A stretch of DNA of 64,000 bases from positions 9,622,501 through 9,686,500 of the forward strand of contig NC_063156.1 of the NCBI RefSeq assembly GCF_020921035.1, given 5' to 3'. The position numbers were made by a program, and so were the translations under genes. This document shows, in pieces, positions 35,973-48,559 of this stretch. Below the pieces are notes generated by a model. That model saw only the letters and a program-made list of their open reading frames with translations, was not told the origin of the DNA and made no database searches. The first letter of the stretch is position 1. Each line of letters begins with the position of its first letter. The DNA is from Rhodamnia argentea (lineage: Eukaryota; Streptophyta; Magnoliopsida; Myrtales; Myrtaceae).

Positions 35973-37950
35973 CACTGTAAGAATTTGAGACGGATGAACG
36001 TCCCCCTTCAAGCCAAGGGGCGAGCTTGTCCATACGGTCTTTTGCAAATGACGAGGCCTTGTCTACATTCTGATGGAGAGAACTAAAAAGGGCTGACTTC
36101 TGGTAGTAAAGCTTCTTTTCCGCCTACTCTGCATTTGAAGTTCATGTCTTCTAATGGACTGATGTACATTTTCAGGAGCAATTTTTGCATGGAAGCACCA
36201 AAAGTAGGCATAAAAATTTGTGGACATCCTTGGACTTGCTCGCCCGAGAAAAGAGATGATAAAGACAGGTGAATTTTCCTTGAATTGTCCCATTGTTGAG
36301 TCTCTTACGGACTGATCGATATCCCATAATCAGATGGTTGTTCGTCCTAGTTTGTGTGTACACAAAGATCGAAGCAAACTTGTAGGGCAAGGTTGATCTG
36401 CTTCTTGACGAGTCCATTGATCATCCTCAATATGTTTAATCCCTTTTGCTCTCTCTGCCCTAGTTATCATAGATGTTTCATTTATTACTGGAGAAAGAGG
36501 ATGTCCGTTCAAATGTATGAAATGGTCAACAGGCATATCCTCCTGTTTTTTTTTCTGCAACTGTAAATATGCAGCAGCATCAAATTGCTGACTTGGTTAT
36601 CTTTGGAATCTCTTTGCAAAATGACCTGTTGTCTATATTCAGTAATGCATTCATGCTTAAATGATCTTATGGTGATCTGAGGTTGAGACCCACTATCTAT
36701 GCTTGATCCTTTCAAGCAAGTGCACAGTAGATTCTCACCTAACCAGTTGATGCATCATCAATGGAGCTGCTAACTATCTGTCTGCTTAATTCTACTGTAG
36801 AGAGATTGGACAACCAATGGTTGCCGATGGAAGTATGCACGACGATTTAGAGTTGGAGCCATAATCGATGTCGTGGCACTATTTGCGTCGGTAAGAATTT
36901 CGTCGATCTCGATGGGGATCGGATGAGGTGAACATGAGCAACGCTCTAAAGAGCTGTCTATTTCCAATTTTTCCAGAATCACATGCCTGTTTGCAAACAT
37001 GGGTCCTCTCTTGGTAGGCCTGATGATCTTGAGATAATCAAATCACCACTAAGTTCTTACTAGTAAGATCCTCATCGGTCAGGTCCACCTGAACGTCCAA
37101 TGAGATACCCTAGCGTACAATTTCCCAAAGCCTAGCCTAACAAGTCCTGCCAATTGCAATTAAACACCATACAATAATGAGAATTCAATCCAATTTAAGA
37201 CCCGTTTCTACTTTCGGGCGGGTCCTGATTCGTGACAGTGCGCATGCATTTGGCATTGATGATGTCATTAATTGACTGACACTGATATTTGGCTCAATCT
37301 AAATGCGGTCACTCAGTGAATAATGACGCCAATCCCACATTTAGCAAATTATCAATTGGCTATTTTATTTTTTTCCTGGAATTTCTTTTTCTTTTTCTTT
37401 TTTCTCCTAAAGGAAAATTTAGAGAAATTGTCATGGGATGGGGCCATCAGCCATGCCCCTCCCCCCCCCTAATTTTGAAGGCCATAAAGCAAAGCCACTT
37501 AATGCCACTGAGACTCCGTGGTTAACTTTCCCACTTTTCAATTTTATGGATGTGGACAGGTGATGGATGGGAATGGCGACACTTAATTTGCCACTCAGTG
37601 CAGGGCGAAATTGAAAAATCGCATTGATAGCAGTGGGATCAGACAGTAATTAGACAAAAATAATGCGCCTCCCTTGTTCACTTCAATCTCGAAGGAATAG
37701 GTCCTCCAGAGTTAATCCTCAATTTGGAAGTAATTTCACATGGAACCAAGCTAGATTAATAAAATTTTCATTTTGCCCCCCTGAAATTCGGTTTGATCAA
37801 TGCTAGTGTTCATAGATGTATGTAATTTGGAAAAGGAAAAAAAAAAACTATTATCAATTTACGAAGACCGGATTTTTCGTTATCTTTTCACCCAAAATAA
37901 AGTAGTGTACATATTATATTACAAAAGTGAATGTTATGGAGAGCTTTACT
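35973..37950. other. Intergenic DNA downstream of CS26
   Basis: The CS26 3' UTR must lie at the start, but no clear poly(A) signal is seen. The rest is AT-rich with short unassigned frames. No gene is supported. Confidence 0.45.
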
Positions 37951-38273
37951 TATAATTGTGTTGCTTTGATTTTGTTCATATTTTGAAAAAATTTGGTGCA
38001 CGAAAGCTGGGAGTCGTAAATCATTCTAAAGGAAGAAGTTCTCATCCGAAGAAGGTTCGGCTCCTTTTGGGCCAAATGCTCGATCACGGAACATTTGGAG
38101 CTTCTAAATCATCTAAGTCACCTATAATTGTGCTCATTTCGGTTTTGTTAGTATTTCGGAAAGTTAGGTGCACAAGTTGAGGGCCATATTTCATTCTTAG
38201 GGAAGAACTTCTCATTCAAATAAAGCTTGGCTCCTTTTAACTCAAATGCTTGATCTCGTGATTTTTTGAGCTT
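37951..38273. repeat. Direct tandem duplication, about 172-bp period, diverged
   Basis: Unit 1 begins 'tataattgtg' at 37951 and unit 2 at 38123. Both contain the same series: 'ttttgtt(c/a)(a/g)tattt', 'gtgcac', 'aagaa(g/c)ttctcat', 'ggctcctttt', 'caaatgct(c/t)gatc' and 'gagctt'. Divergence is near 30 per cent by eye, so the duplication is old. Confidence 0.65.
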
Positions 38274-41200
38274 ACAAGGAAATTGTTGGACATGTTTATA
38301 CGGGGATACTTTCATTTTCTTACAAAATATCAATTACATACATCATGAAAAAAAAAGTCAGTACATTAGAATTAAATCGCAAAGTTTTATCAGTTCGATG
38401 TTTAGTAAATGTTTTGAAGGCACTCCTCAAGAAAAAATTCTACGTAAAAACAGCATAAACGTGTTTCCATTAAGTAAATTAATTTTCACTCTTTTCGAAT
38501 TGATAATCTATGGACCACAGGTTTCGATTTGATTCAATTTCAATGTACCACATTGATTTTCAGCTTTTCTCCAATTCTATATATAGAAAAAATGGCTTTA
38601 TATTTCTCTGGCTGGAATTTTAGTACTTTGGAGGTTGACTTGCATTGGGTGACAACCACGAGCAGCTTCTAAGTTTGGTACGGCCCTGTTAGAATCGCCA
38701 CGTGTCATCATTCCAGATTGAGTTGGAGAACAAGAGACAGGACATGGCAGGTCCCATTGAAAAAGTTGTCACTTAAATGTGCGTATACAAAGATCTATCG
38801 CCAGACGATGTCGACCGTCTAATAATCCATTTTTTTTAAAATTTTTTTTATTATCATCAATTTCTGGACGAATTGCATTTTGCACCCCCCCTAAGTTTTT
38901 CGGGTTGTTGCAAAATGCACCCCCCCCCATGTATCGATTGTTGCAATGTCCCCCCTCCTGATACTTTTTAAGCCCATTACGATCTCGAATTTTTCACAAC
39001 AAAGTCGTGACGCATGCCGTTAAGCGATCTGCTCGCGACAATCCTTCTAGTTGATCCGCGTATCGTAGACATAATGGGGTATGAACAAGGTGAGGCGACT
39101 CTGCCTCTGTTCATAGTAGGTCAAGTGAGAGGATGCGCCCGAATCCCGATGCAAAATTTGGCTAGAGTCAATGGTGAGAAGGTTCAAGACACTTTACAAC
39201 AATCGGGAAAATTTGAGGGTCGAAATGTGACTCGACTTAATCTATGTAATCTAATTTTGGAGCGACAACACTCAATTTAAAGGAGTGAGATTACGTCGGG
39301 ATATCAAACGATATAAGAAACCGTGTAACGCGATCTCTCTCTCTCGGCCCCACGTCCGTGACAATGCTTGTTGTTTCCCTTGGACAAGGCCTATTTATGA
39401 GGATCATAACCAGAGGGGGTGGCTCTATTGTCTCACAGGCCAGCCATGCAATGTTAGGTAGAAAGATGATAGCTATTTAGGAAAGTGATGTCCGTTTCAT
39501 TCATCTTTTGCTCAAATGGTCCCCTACTATCTCAAATTATTAGGGTTTCTCAACATATATGTGCATCCACACCTCTCTCTCTCTCTCTCTCTCGAACGAT
39601 CGATCTCGATCTCGATCTCGAGAAAATGCGACAATCGAGCCCATCACATTTGCCGAAGAGGATAATCAAGGCACGTTACTTGGAAAAATTAAAAATAGAT
39701 CAATGGTCCATATGCATTTTACCATCGGGATCATTGAATTTACATACGTATGCGTAGGGTCGGACGAAAGTCTACGAGTCTTTCTTTCGAGCCAAGTATA
39801 CCACTTGAATAGGCGGTCACAATCATCGCCGTGTGAACCGCAAGCACGAGACCTATCTCTAAAACCATCATATTCCCGATGAGAATTTCTAGTCATAGAT
39901 CGGTAGCACGTATTGTTCGACCGTTCTCGGACCAAACCCATGGGTTCTGAGAAATGGAACCCTAGCATACTCGTTCGAACAGCGTTATCTTTACTCAACC
40001 CATGCATGCATGGCAAGCAAAGGAACTGTCAAGAACAACCTGTCAACATTAACATTCTGCAATAATATCACAGCCCACGTAAGTTACAGTGATGTTTTTA
40101 TGAATTTCGACGTCAGGCGTGTACAGTGTTTAGGATTAGTCGCACAAACACAACTAGACCGAAAGTAAATGTGAGAAAAGAAAAAAAATAGAGACGATAT
40201 TTATCCTGATTTGCCCTGAAACTAAGACTATATCGTGTAGAAGGTTCTATTATAAATAGCACTGTTCGTATCGTTGTTACAACTCTCAATTACAACAGAA
40301 AGTAATCATATACGGGTCACTAAGTAGTCATTCGTGAGTCCAAGTTCAAATTACCAATGAAATACGGGCCCAAACTATAAATGCCCTTCTGGAGACTCAA
40401 GAGAGGGTGGCTCGCCCGCTTATCGGAAAGCGAGATCTTATATCTTCGTATCGATGGGAAGTATGAACGGCATTTCAATACGCGGGAGACAAGAGAATAC
40501 TCGACGTGCTGAAGCATAAGCAACACCAATACCAACAAGCGATACGCGATACGACACGATACGATATGACACGTCAACACGTTATTATAAAAAAAAAATA
40601 GAGAATTTCGAACTGTTAAGACACGTTATCTATTAAATGTATATTTTTATATATACATGATAAATTATACCAATGGCAAGTTTCTTCTTATTCTTCTTCT
40701 ATTATATCACGATTAATTTTTTTTTGTTGTTGCTGGCTAAGTATATTAATTTTGGGATGATTTGGTATATGACTTAAATATATGTATTTTTGATAATTTA
40801 CATTTTGATCCCTAATTTATTGAAAATGATTAAAATTGACCGATGCGCGTCAAAAAAGGCATTTCGGGATACTGGACTCGCATGTCGCTGGCGTGTTTAA
40901 AGCGCCAATCATAGATCTGTCGCACGTAGAAGAGTATCGGACATAACACGTAAATCCTTAAAGAGTGTCGATGCTTCGTGGATTGAAGCTGTGATTCCTC
41001 CATATCTACCAAAGCGCGTCCCTATTCATTTTTTCTTCACATTCAAGCCGACTGGACCGATGCTTGTGTTGAGGTACGGCAAACGATCTCGCGCAGAGAA
41101 TATTTACACGACTGACTAATTAATTAATCGACGGAAACCCTCATTAAGAGAAAAGACAAAAAAAAAAGAGAGAGAGAGCGGTCCAAATTCCATCACTTCC

Positions 41201-42241
41201 ACAGCCAGTTGGCATCTCCAGAGCGTTTGGTGGATCTGCAGAGGCTGAAGTGAAGATATTACGTTTGTCCCCCCACATGGACAAAAGAAAAAAAAAACAA
41301 CGTAGTCGTACGTCAGTGATTTACGAGGTTTGTCTGTCTCGTTGGCGGTGATCCCGAAGTCAAGTACGAACCACACGAGCGCAAACAGTAAAAGTTAATA
41401 TAATAGCTTAATTAATGTTTACCAGAAACAGAAGCCATATAAAAAAAAAAAAAAAAAACACAGTAGGGGGGACAGAGAAAACGAAAATCTAGCGATTGCC
41501 CTTCCCTTCCCCGCACACTACTTAAAAGATGTTCATAACATTAAAAAAAAAAAAAAATCCCGAACCGGTGCTTCTACGAAGCATGCCCCAATCGATACCG
41601 GCATCCCCGTGTCATAATTACCAAGAATTGATTTCCATCCCGCGAAGAATCCCAAACCGATGCCTCTAGTTCCCAATCTATCTCAGATCAATCTTCTATT
41701 AGGAGTTTGGATCCGACGTGAAATGTAAATTCGGGCCAGCAGCGGCGTCGTTTGTTTGAAATTTTTCGTGAGATGAGGATCATTCTGGGTACATGCGTCG
41801 TGAGGTGTCGATTTATGATTTCTTGTGAGATGAAAATTGGTTTGAGATAAACATTTCATGTGGCGTCGATTTGAGATTTCTAAAGATATTTATCCTAAAG
41901 ATATATAGAATTGCCACTTACATTTTTGTGGCGTGGAATTTCAAAAATTCCATTTTTCTTAGTATTACGCTATTTGAACCATAGGGCCGATGTATCTGAC
42001 GTTCCTCATTTTCAGCTTTTTACCATTTATCGGAGTTGTCGCACGTTGTTTTTCTTCCATTTTATTTTTCTCGTGGGATGGTTTTTATCTTGGAATTTGA
42101 CAAAACCATGTTCTACGTAAGCATTTCATGAATGGCGACAAACCAAACCGTTGTCGACCCGATCGATCTATTGATGGATCGAAACCGTGTCAAGATCTAT
42201 CTATTCTAATTAAGGGTCAAACCTCCATTCACATCGTAAAA
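38274..42241. other. Gene-poor DNA between CS26 and the MYB60 region
   Basis: No gene is supported. Short repeated 'ttgcaccccccc' units lie at 38878-38960. A CT run followed by a six-base 'gatctc' repeat lies at 39574-39622. A TACGATACGACACG-type simple tract lies near 40540-40575. Long A-runs lie at 41441-41458 and 41541-41555. The frames at 39014-39280 (plus) and 41911-42120 are unrecognised. Confidence 0.45.
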
Positions 42242-42538
42242 AGGGTTTTCGGAATGTCCAAAAAGTCCTAAACTTGTTGTACGATGATCAATTAAGTTTT
42301 AAATATTTTAATTATGTCAATTTAATTCTAAATTTTTTGATAATTTATCGATTTAGCCCTAAACCTTTTGATAATTCGTCCATATAGTCCATTCCGTCAA
42401 TATGAATTTATGAGAACTAAATTGACACAGATTGACAAATCGTCAAAAGATCTATGACTAAATTGACATAATTAAAAGGTTTGACTAAATTGACCGCTGT
42501 ACAATTTGTTCGGAACTTTCTGGACAATTTTTTTCCTA
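42242..42538. repeat. Short copy of the 'tttaggactaaattggc' foldback family
   Basis: The left end ('aatgtccaaaaagtcctaaac', continuing 'ttgttgtacgatgatcaatt') and right end ('gaccgctgtacaatttgttc', then 'ctggacaattttt') are diverged reverse complements, as in the copy at 16.4 kb. The interior is shorter, about 300 bp in all. Confidence 0.6.
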
Positions 42539-43754
42539 TGCTACCAATGTCATTGATATGAGCCTGGATGTTTTGGGAAAAGCTGATTTAGATATGAAAT
42601 AGTCGACACCAACTAGTCATAACGGTCATCGCAACTATGACAGCCACGCCCGGCCCTTATTAAGGCAAGATCTAGCAAACATTAGACCATACTTTGACAC
42701 GCTCAGATCATCAGCTTTAGGATCTTAGAGGCGTGAAAATCACGAGGTCGACCGCTTCAAATTGCATTGGAACTCCGATCCGATGACAAAGTAATCGACC
42801 TAAACCTACGTTTCGAACGAGTTAAGTCGGCTTCATATGCAATAAGCTTGTAAGGGACTAGCTCTACTCATAAGCCCGCGTGGAATTTCCTTTACACTAC
42901 GCAAGTACTGATCGGGAACATCTTGCACATCGGCGAAATCGTATGTCGTGTCGACGTCATATCGTCCTATCGACTCATCTGTTTGGATTTCGACGTTCGG
43001 AAAATTCGATGGTCCGTTGAGGGAAATTGCATGCCGGTAACAATTGAAGATGCAATTGACTCGATGATGCCACGACAGGATGACCCATCGCGATCGATGC
43101 CGCGAAATATTTTCATCACAGAGCTGTGTGGGGGGGACAAGAGTCAAAAGGAAAGAAAAGAAAAGAAAGAGAGGAAAGCCCTTTGATGCAACCTGTGAAT
43201 ACAAGCTAGTTGCATGGTAGGCATGGCATTATAAGCATTAGTTTGCCAGCTTCTCACACCGAAAGGTCAATTTGAGATCACAGGTTTCACCATCTCTCTC
43301 CCTCCTTCGTGAAATCAAAACGCCTTTCCTTCTTCTTTTTTCTTTTTCCTCAAGGAGTTTACCCCATTTGGGTGTGCAAGAAATTCGTGACACAATTGGC
43401 GATTTTACTTTAATTGGCTATTATTCCCCCCCACCCTTTTGTCATAACTTCATCTCTCTCCCTCTCCTCCTCCTCCTCCTCTGATAGCCTCAAATGAACA
43501 ATCACGTACCCACTTGGGGAAAAAAGAAGAAGAAGGTTGAGTGAGAATCTCGACCTCCGTTAACCCTAGACCTCACCTCTAAATCTGACCCGGTTCCAAC
43601 GCTAATCGAAGGTTTACTGGGACCATTATCTTGTCATAATTATGCGATTAGGTCACGATTAGTCTACCTAGCTAGGAAGATCATTATCTAGTGATAATTA
43701 GAGATGGTGGCCGAGGCCCGCTTCGTAGCTCCCTGGTCATGTTTGTAAGATCAG
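42539..43754. other. Intergenic DNA with one unassigned open frame
   Basis: The minus frame 42833-43204 (123 codons) starts with a hydrophobic stretch after MYSQVASKGF that could pass for a signal peptide. I know no matching protein and see no promoter or partner exons, so I do not call it a gene. Confidence 0.35.
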
Positions 43755-44142
43755 AATTCAATTTATTGTCAAAAGGTCGTAAACTTATTGTACGATGATG
43801 GCTAATTCAGTCATAAAAAACTTTTTAATTTAGCCAATTTAGTCCTAAATTTTTTGATGATTTGCTAATTTAGTCTTAAAACATCCAATTGTGCCAATTT
43901 AGTCCTAAACCTTTTGACAATTCATTAATTCAGTCCTTTCGACCAATTATCCGAATAATAGGTCTAGGACTAAATTGGCAAAACTTGAAAGGTTTAGGAA
44001 AAATTTGACAAAATTGAAAGGCTTATGACTAAATTGGTCAAATCTTCAAAAGGTTTAGAACTAAATTGACATCAGTTGAAAAGTTTATGACTAAATTGGC
44101 AAATTGCCAAAGAGTTTAGGACCTTTTTGGACTATTATCCCT
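43755..44142. repeat. Copy of the 'tttaggactaaattggc' foldback family
   Basis: Left end 'cgtaaacttattgtacgatg'; the right end is its diverged reverse complement in 'tttaggacctttttggacta'. The internal units 'aatttagtcctaaa' and their reverse complement 'tttaggactaaatt' alternate around the centre near 43960. Confidence 0.6.
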
Positions 44143-44601
44143 CATTCTTCATCTAATTCAAAGCAAGAGTGTAAAAGAGTAAAAAAAAAAAAAAAATTGG
44201 CAAAGAGGAGCGTTCTTAGTTACAGGCGTGTATTCGGAATGAATTTTGATTCAACCATTTGTGCTTTTGCTAATATGAACTAATGGTGCTTAGAGTATAT
44301 GATTAAGAAGTTGATTAGTGAGCAGAACATCACATGACCCCAAGTGAGACTTCCGAAATGACGCGAAGCGAGGATTGGCAATTCATTCAAAACAGAGCCA
44401 AATTAGATTTACAAAAGCTGCAAATTAGAGATCCTAAACCTTCTTTTAGAAACCCCCCCAACATGACCAAGTACCAAGTCCCACACACATCAAGAAAACC
44501 TCTTAAAACTATTGTCTTTTTTTTTTCCTCTAATTTTTGGCCCTTTCAATCCAAACCTAAACAAGAGAAAGAACAACAACATGGAGCAAAAGGGTTTGTT
44601 A

Positions 44602-45960
44602 TCAGAACATTGAAGGTAACTCCATCATGTCCTCTACTTGGGCGGAAGCCGTCTCATCGAGGAGCCACTTCTCTAGAAAGGTTAGCGGCGGCGTGTGCTC
44701 GGACGACTTCGCCTTATTGTAATTCCTCTCCAGCATCGTCGTCATCCCGGGAACCTTCTCATCATCGTTCGCATTGCTAGGTCGACCGTCGCCGTAGCCC
44801 CCCTTGTGATGATGAGGATGATGAGTCGAATTGCCATTCGACTTGTCCCACGAGACGTTGCAGTGATTGTTCATGTTCTCGAACGACAGGATCGACTCGA
44901 ACTCGTCGTGGGAGATCAAGTGATTGCCGGTTTCTTGATGCTCGGCCTTAGGGCGATAGCAGCTCCCACCATTGTTGTTCTCGTGGCCTGGGAAACCCTT
45001 CTCGTCAGGGAACTTCCGACCGTCGCTGTCGATGTTGCCGTTAGCTTTCGGGGAGGATCTCATCCAGCCCTCAAGGAGCCTAGAGATGTTCTCCGTGCTC
45101 GAGGCGTATGTGGAGGTGAGGCTGAGCTTGTTGAGAGTGGAAGACGATGAGGAAGGGCTGCTGGTTGCGATGAGGTCCAAGCTGCTTGACGACCTTCTCT
45201 GATGATGGGGGTCATCAATGCTTCTCGAGGGGGTGGTTGTGTCTGAGGGGGCCATGTTGTGGGGGTCCATCATGGAGGATGAGGATGGCGATTGCAACTT
45301 CTTGAGCTTCTTCTTTAAGTGGGTGTTCCAGTAGTTCTTGATGTCATTGTCTGTCCTCTGTGGGAGGTGTGAAGCTATGGCAGCCCATCTGAAGCGGGAA
45401 AGCCAAAAAAAAAATCCCAGATGATTCACAAGAAAAGATAAACGAAAAAAAGAAGATCAATGTACGCGATTATCATCGGCAAAGTCGGAATGATCGAGAA
45501 CGTTTCGTGGCGATTCGAGGGTGAAAGTTATTTACTTGTTACCAAACAAGGCTTGGAGATGAATGATCATGCCTTCTTCATGGGGTGTGAAATTGCCCCT
45601 CTTGATTCCTGGTCTGAGGTAGTTCGTCCACCTGAGCCTGCAGCTCTTGCTGCACCTTAGCAACCCTTTTGCCCGCACACAAAAAGGGGAAAAGAGGGAA
45701 AAAAAAAAATTCAGACGATCAGCAAATTCCATGAATGATCAATACTTCGCGAGATTACTGTAACTCGTCCAAGATCGACCGAGGTCGAGCTCGGATCTGG
45801 GGCGAATGGGTGTACGCGCGCCATTACCTGTATTGGTCGGGACGGATCTCCAGTTCCCGGGGCCGTGTTCTTGGATGTAAGACACCAAGATGATGTCTTC
45901 TTCAGGAGTCCATGGCCCTTTCTTGATGCCGACTTGGTCACAGCATGGAGGTCTCCCCAT
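44602..45960 (-). CDS. MYB60: R2R3-MYB transcription factor MYB60 (guard-cell type)
   Basis: Nuclear transcription factor; in Arabidopsis and grape, MYB60 is expressed in guard cells and promotes stomatal opening. Exons on the minus strand are 45960-45828, 45665-45536 and 45388-44602, at the standard subgroup-1 MYB intron sites (Gly split G|GG, Lys split AA|A), giving 349 aa. It begins [21 protein letters not shown]2 spans about 13-63 (Trp at 17, 37, 57) and R3 about 66-114, ending [20 protein letters not shown]. Two C-terminal motifs tie it to MYB60 rather than MYB30/94/96: [19 protein letters not shown] and [14 protein letters not shown], with an end like MELPSMF. It is longer than Arabidopsis MYB60 (280 aa) through Ser-, Asn- and His-rich filler, including [12 protein letters not shown] six bases upstream in frame is not used. 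The next gene, presenilin, is transcribed away from it. Confidence 0.95.
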
Positions 45961-46018
45961 AGCCACAATATCTCCTCCCTCCCCCCCTCTCTCTACTCTA
46001 TCATCACCTATTGTTACT

Positions 46019-46106
46019 TATGCTCTCTCTCTCTCTCTCTAAGGTGTTTGTGTTTTTCTTTGCTTTGGGGTGAGACTATGAGTTTGTGTGTGTCTGGACC
46101 TTTATA
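46019..46106 (-). promoter_or_regulatory. MYB60 core promoter: TATA box and GA-repeat leader
   Basis: Read on the minus strand, TATAAA lies at 46106-46101, about 140 bases before the ATG, placing transcription start near 46070. The leader then holds several AAAG cores (Dof-type sites, near 46054-46068) and a GA run at 46021-46040. Clusters of AAAG are known to drive guard-cell expression of Arabidopsis MYB60. Whether these act is inference, as they may be within the transcript. Confidence 0.4.
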
Positions 46107-46136
46107 TGAATAGTTCTACAAGACCGTGAGTGTCTG

Positions 46137-46144
<8 letters not shown>

Positions 46145-46177
<33 letters not shown>
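46145..46177. repeat. (TA)n microsatellite upstream of MYB60
   Basis: A pure TA run of about 33 bases lies some 40 bases upstream of the MYB60 TATA box. Likely polymorphic in length. Confidence 0.9.
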
Positions 46178-46179
<2 letters not shown>

Positions 46180-46181
<2 letters not shown>

Positions 46182-48528
46182 AATACTTCTCAGTATAGAC
46201 AGTGCAATATTAGCCGTAAATCCACACACCATCGCCTCATGTTTTGCATAAAGCACTCGTTTGATTAAGATATCGTGTGGTTCGAAATAAGCGACAATCT
46301 TGTTAGACCGTAAGGTTAGCACTAGCAGCTCCCTAATTGTTTTTTTAATTCGTTTTTGTAATTTCTCTTATGTTAAATCCCACACTTTGATCTACCATGC
46401 TGAGTCAGCAGGGTCGTTTCCATCAACTAAGAAGCTTAAATGGAGTCAATCTGGAAGCAAAAAAGTCAGAAGAGGAGGTTGAATGTTGTATCTCCATCTC
46501 CTCTGCGTCACGTGCCGCTTATAATTTCTACATAAAGTTGGGGAACTTCACCACCCCTAAAAAAAAAAAAAAAAAAATAACAAAGAAACCAATTTTTTTT
46601 TTTAAAATTACACGTGATGTTCTTAATTTTCTATTTGTCTCACCCTTTTTTAATGCATGTGCTTCTTGATATTCAATTGTAAGTGATTAAAAGTATCCCG
46701 CATTGTTTATTTACGGGTTAATATGCCTTTTAAATGTAGGTGTTCTCGTTGCATCTATAAGTTTAAGGCTTTGGGTTAGACATTTAACATGGTATCCAAT
46801 TTTCGTTCCAATTTATAAGGAGATTTTATTTATTTATCTATTTATTTATGTGCATGGGATCTCTCCACAATTTATAAAAATGGACTTTTATCTATTTTTT
46901 CTTTTAAAGTTGTAGGGACAAGTGTAAGAATTAAAAACAAGCGGGTTCAAAATGTAAATTCTGAAATTGAAGGATGCTACGGAAATATAAAAGAAAAGGA
47001 GGATGCAAAATATAATATGTGGTAAGTCGAGGGTGGCTTTTGCAATTTTCCCTTCTTCTTTTTTTTGGGTCCATCTTCTTTCTCATGGATCTCTTCATTG
47101 TGGTATAAAGAGTTTAGGTAGGCTAATAAATTATTGGTTAAAGCCCCCAGTGATTACACCATTGAAGGGTTTTCAATTACTTGTCCTTTGGTTTCACCAA
47201 GAAAGTTACGCTATTGTCTATTTAAGCTTTTTGTTGAATCTTGTCTTCACAAGAATTTCCCATGTGAAGCTCTTAGTCTTGCTCGGTCATTGTGACATTA
47301 TAACCTAAACACATCCTTCTTTAGCATATATCAATTTGTGGCTTTAATCCACCTATGCATACAAGTTACAGCCAAAAACCCTAACTTTGAAGTGGATTCT
47401 TGAGGTCATTCTACAAGAGTATCCTCTTTTTCCAATTATTCATCTTTTGTTGTTATTGTTGTTAGGTATAGAATCTGACCTATTTGAGTTCATATCGAGA
47501 ATGGGTTCCATAAGACTTTTCTTCTTACTTTTAAGAATATTTTTTGAGCTAAACAAGGGGTCACGAGCATTGAATTCGGTGGCTTGATAGGGTGAGGAAT
47601 CAGTGACCGAGATTAATAACATGAGTAATATTGGGTACACTAAGGTTAACTTACCAAAATCGCTACATTAAGTGATTCGATAGATTGTAAATGGGTATTT
47701 AAATACGTTGGTCATGTTCAACACGCTATAGAAGTCTCTCGCATTGCATGTTTCTATCAATTATGTCAATCAATCTTAGCATGCTCAAAACTATCCAACA
47801 TATAGGCAGATGATAGCCTTCAAACTTTGATCTTTGCCACAAGGAAAACTACAACATTAATAGCAGACACACTAGTTTTCACTTAATATAGTGAAATTAT
47901 TTTTGAAGAAACATTTCAAGTACACGGTCTATACGCTCTCTCTTTCTTTTTTTATGCAACTCATGTTTATTATTATTGATATGGATAATCACCAAATTTT
48001 CAAACTATAACCACCTAATCAAGGGCGAGGAAAATGGGTTACGTAAAAATAAAACTACACATATAGCGTGCGTATAGAAATATTTACTCACTAATTAAAC
48101 TATGGTGGCACTTATATTTACTATTAGTAAATTCTGCATGAATTATATTGTTTACTGGCAGTAGTCAACTCGATCACATAACTCTAAGATTATGCAGACT
48201 TTAGTAACATTTGCCTAGGGTCTTACATCAAAAAGTCGTAAAAATTACTCAATATAGTCGTAAAAATTATCAAAATTAATAGAAACAAAGTCGAGGACAG
48301 CAAGAGGAATATCACTGATCTTCGGAAATGTTTTTTTTTTTTTTTTTAGGATTTGCAGAGTAGATTGGGGGCGACCGTCCCAACAACTGAAGCGATTTGA
48401 CATGCCCAGCCTCTGAATGACCCCATCTGCATCACAGAAGAACTCATACTACAACTAGAAAGTACTGCTACAAGGGCTGTTTGGATGAGAAAAAGGGAGG
48501 AGCGAAGCAGAATCCCTGCTGGGGTTGG

Positions 48529-48559
<31 letters not shown>

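Noticed and set aside
42833..43204. 123-codon minus frame with a signal-peptide-like start
   Set aside because: The hydrophobic start derives from a pyrimidine/purine-rich simple tract; no family or gene structure supports it.
44695..45150. Plus-strand frame opposite MYB60 exon 3
   Set aside because: It is the antisense shadow of the well-supported MYB60 exon.
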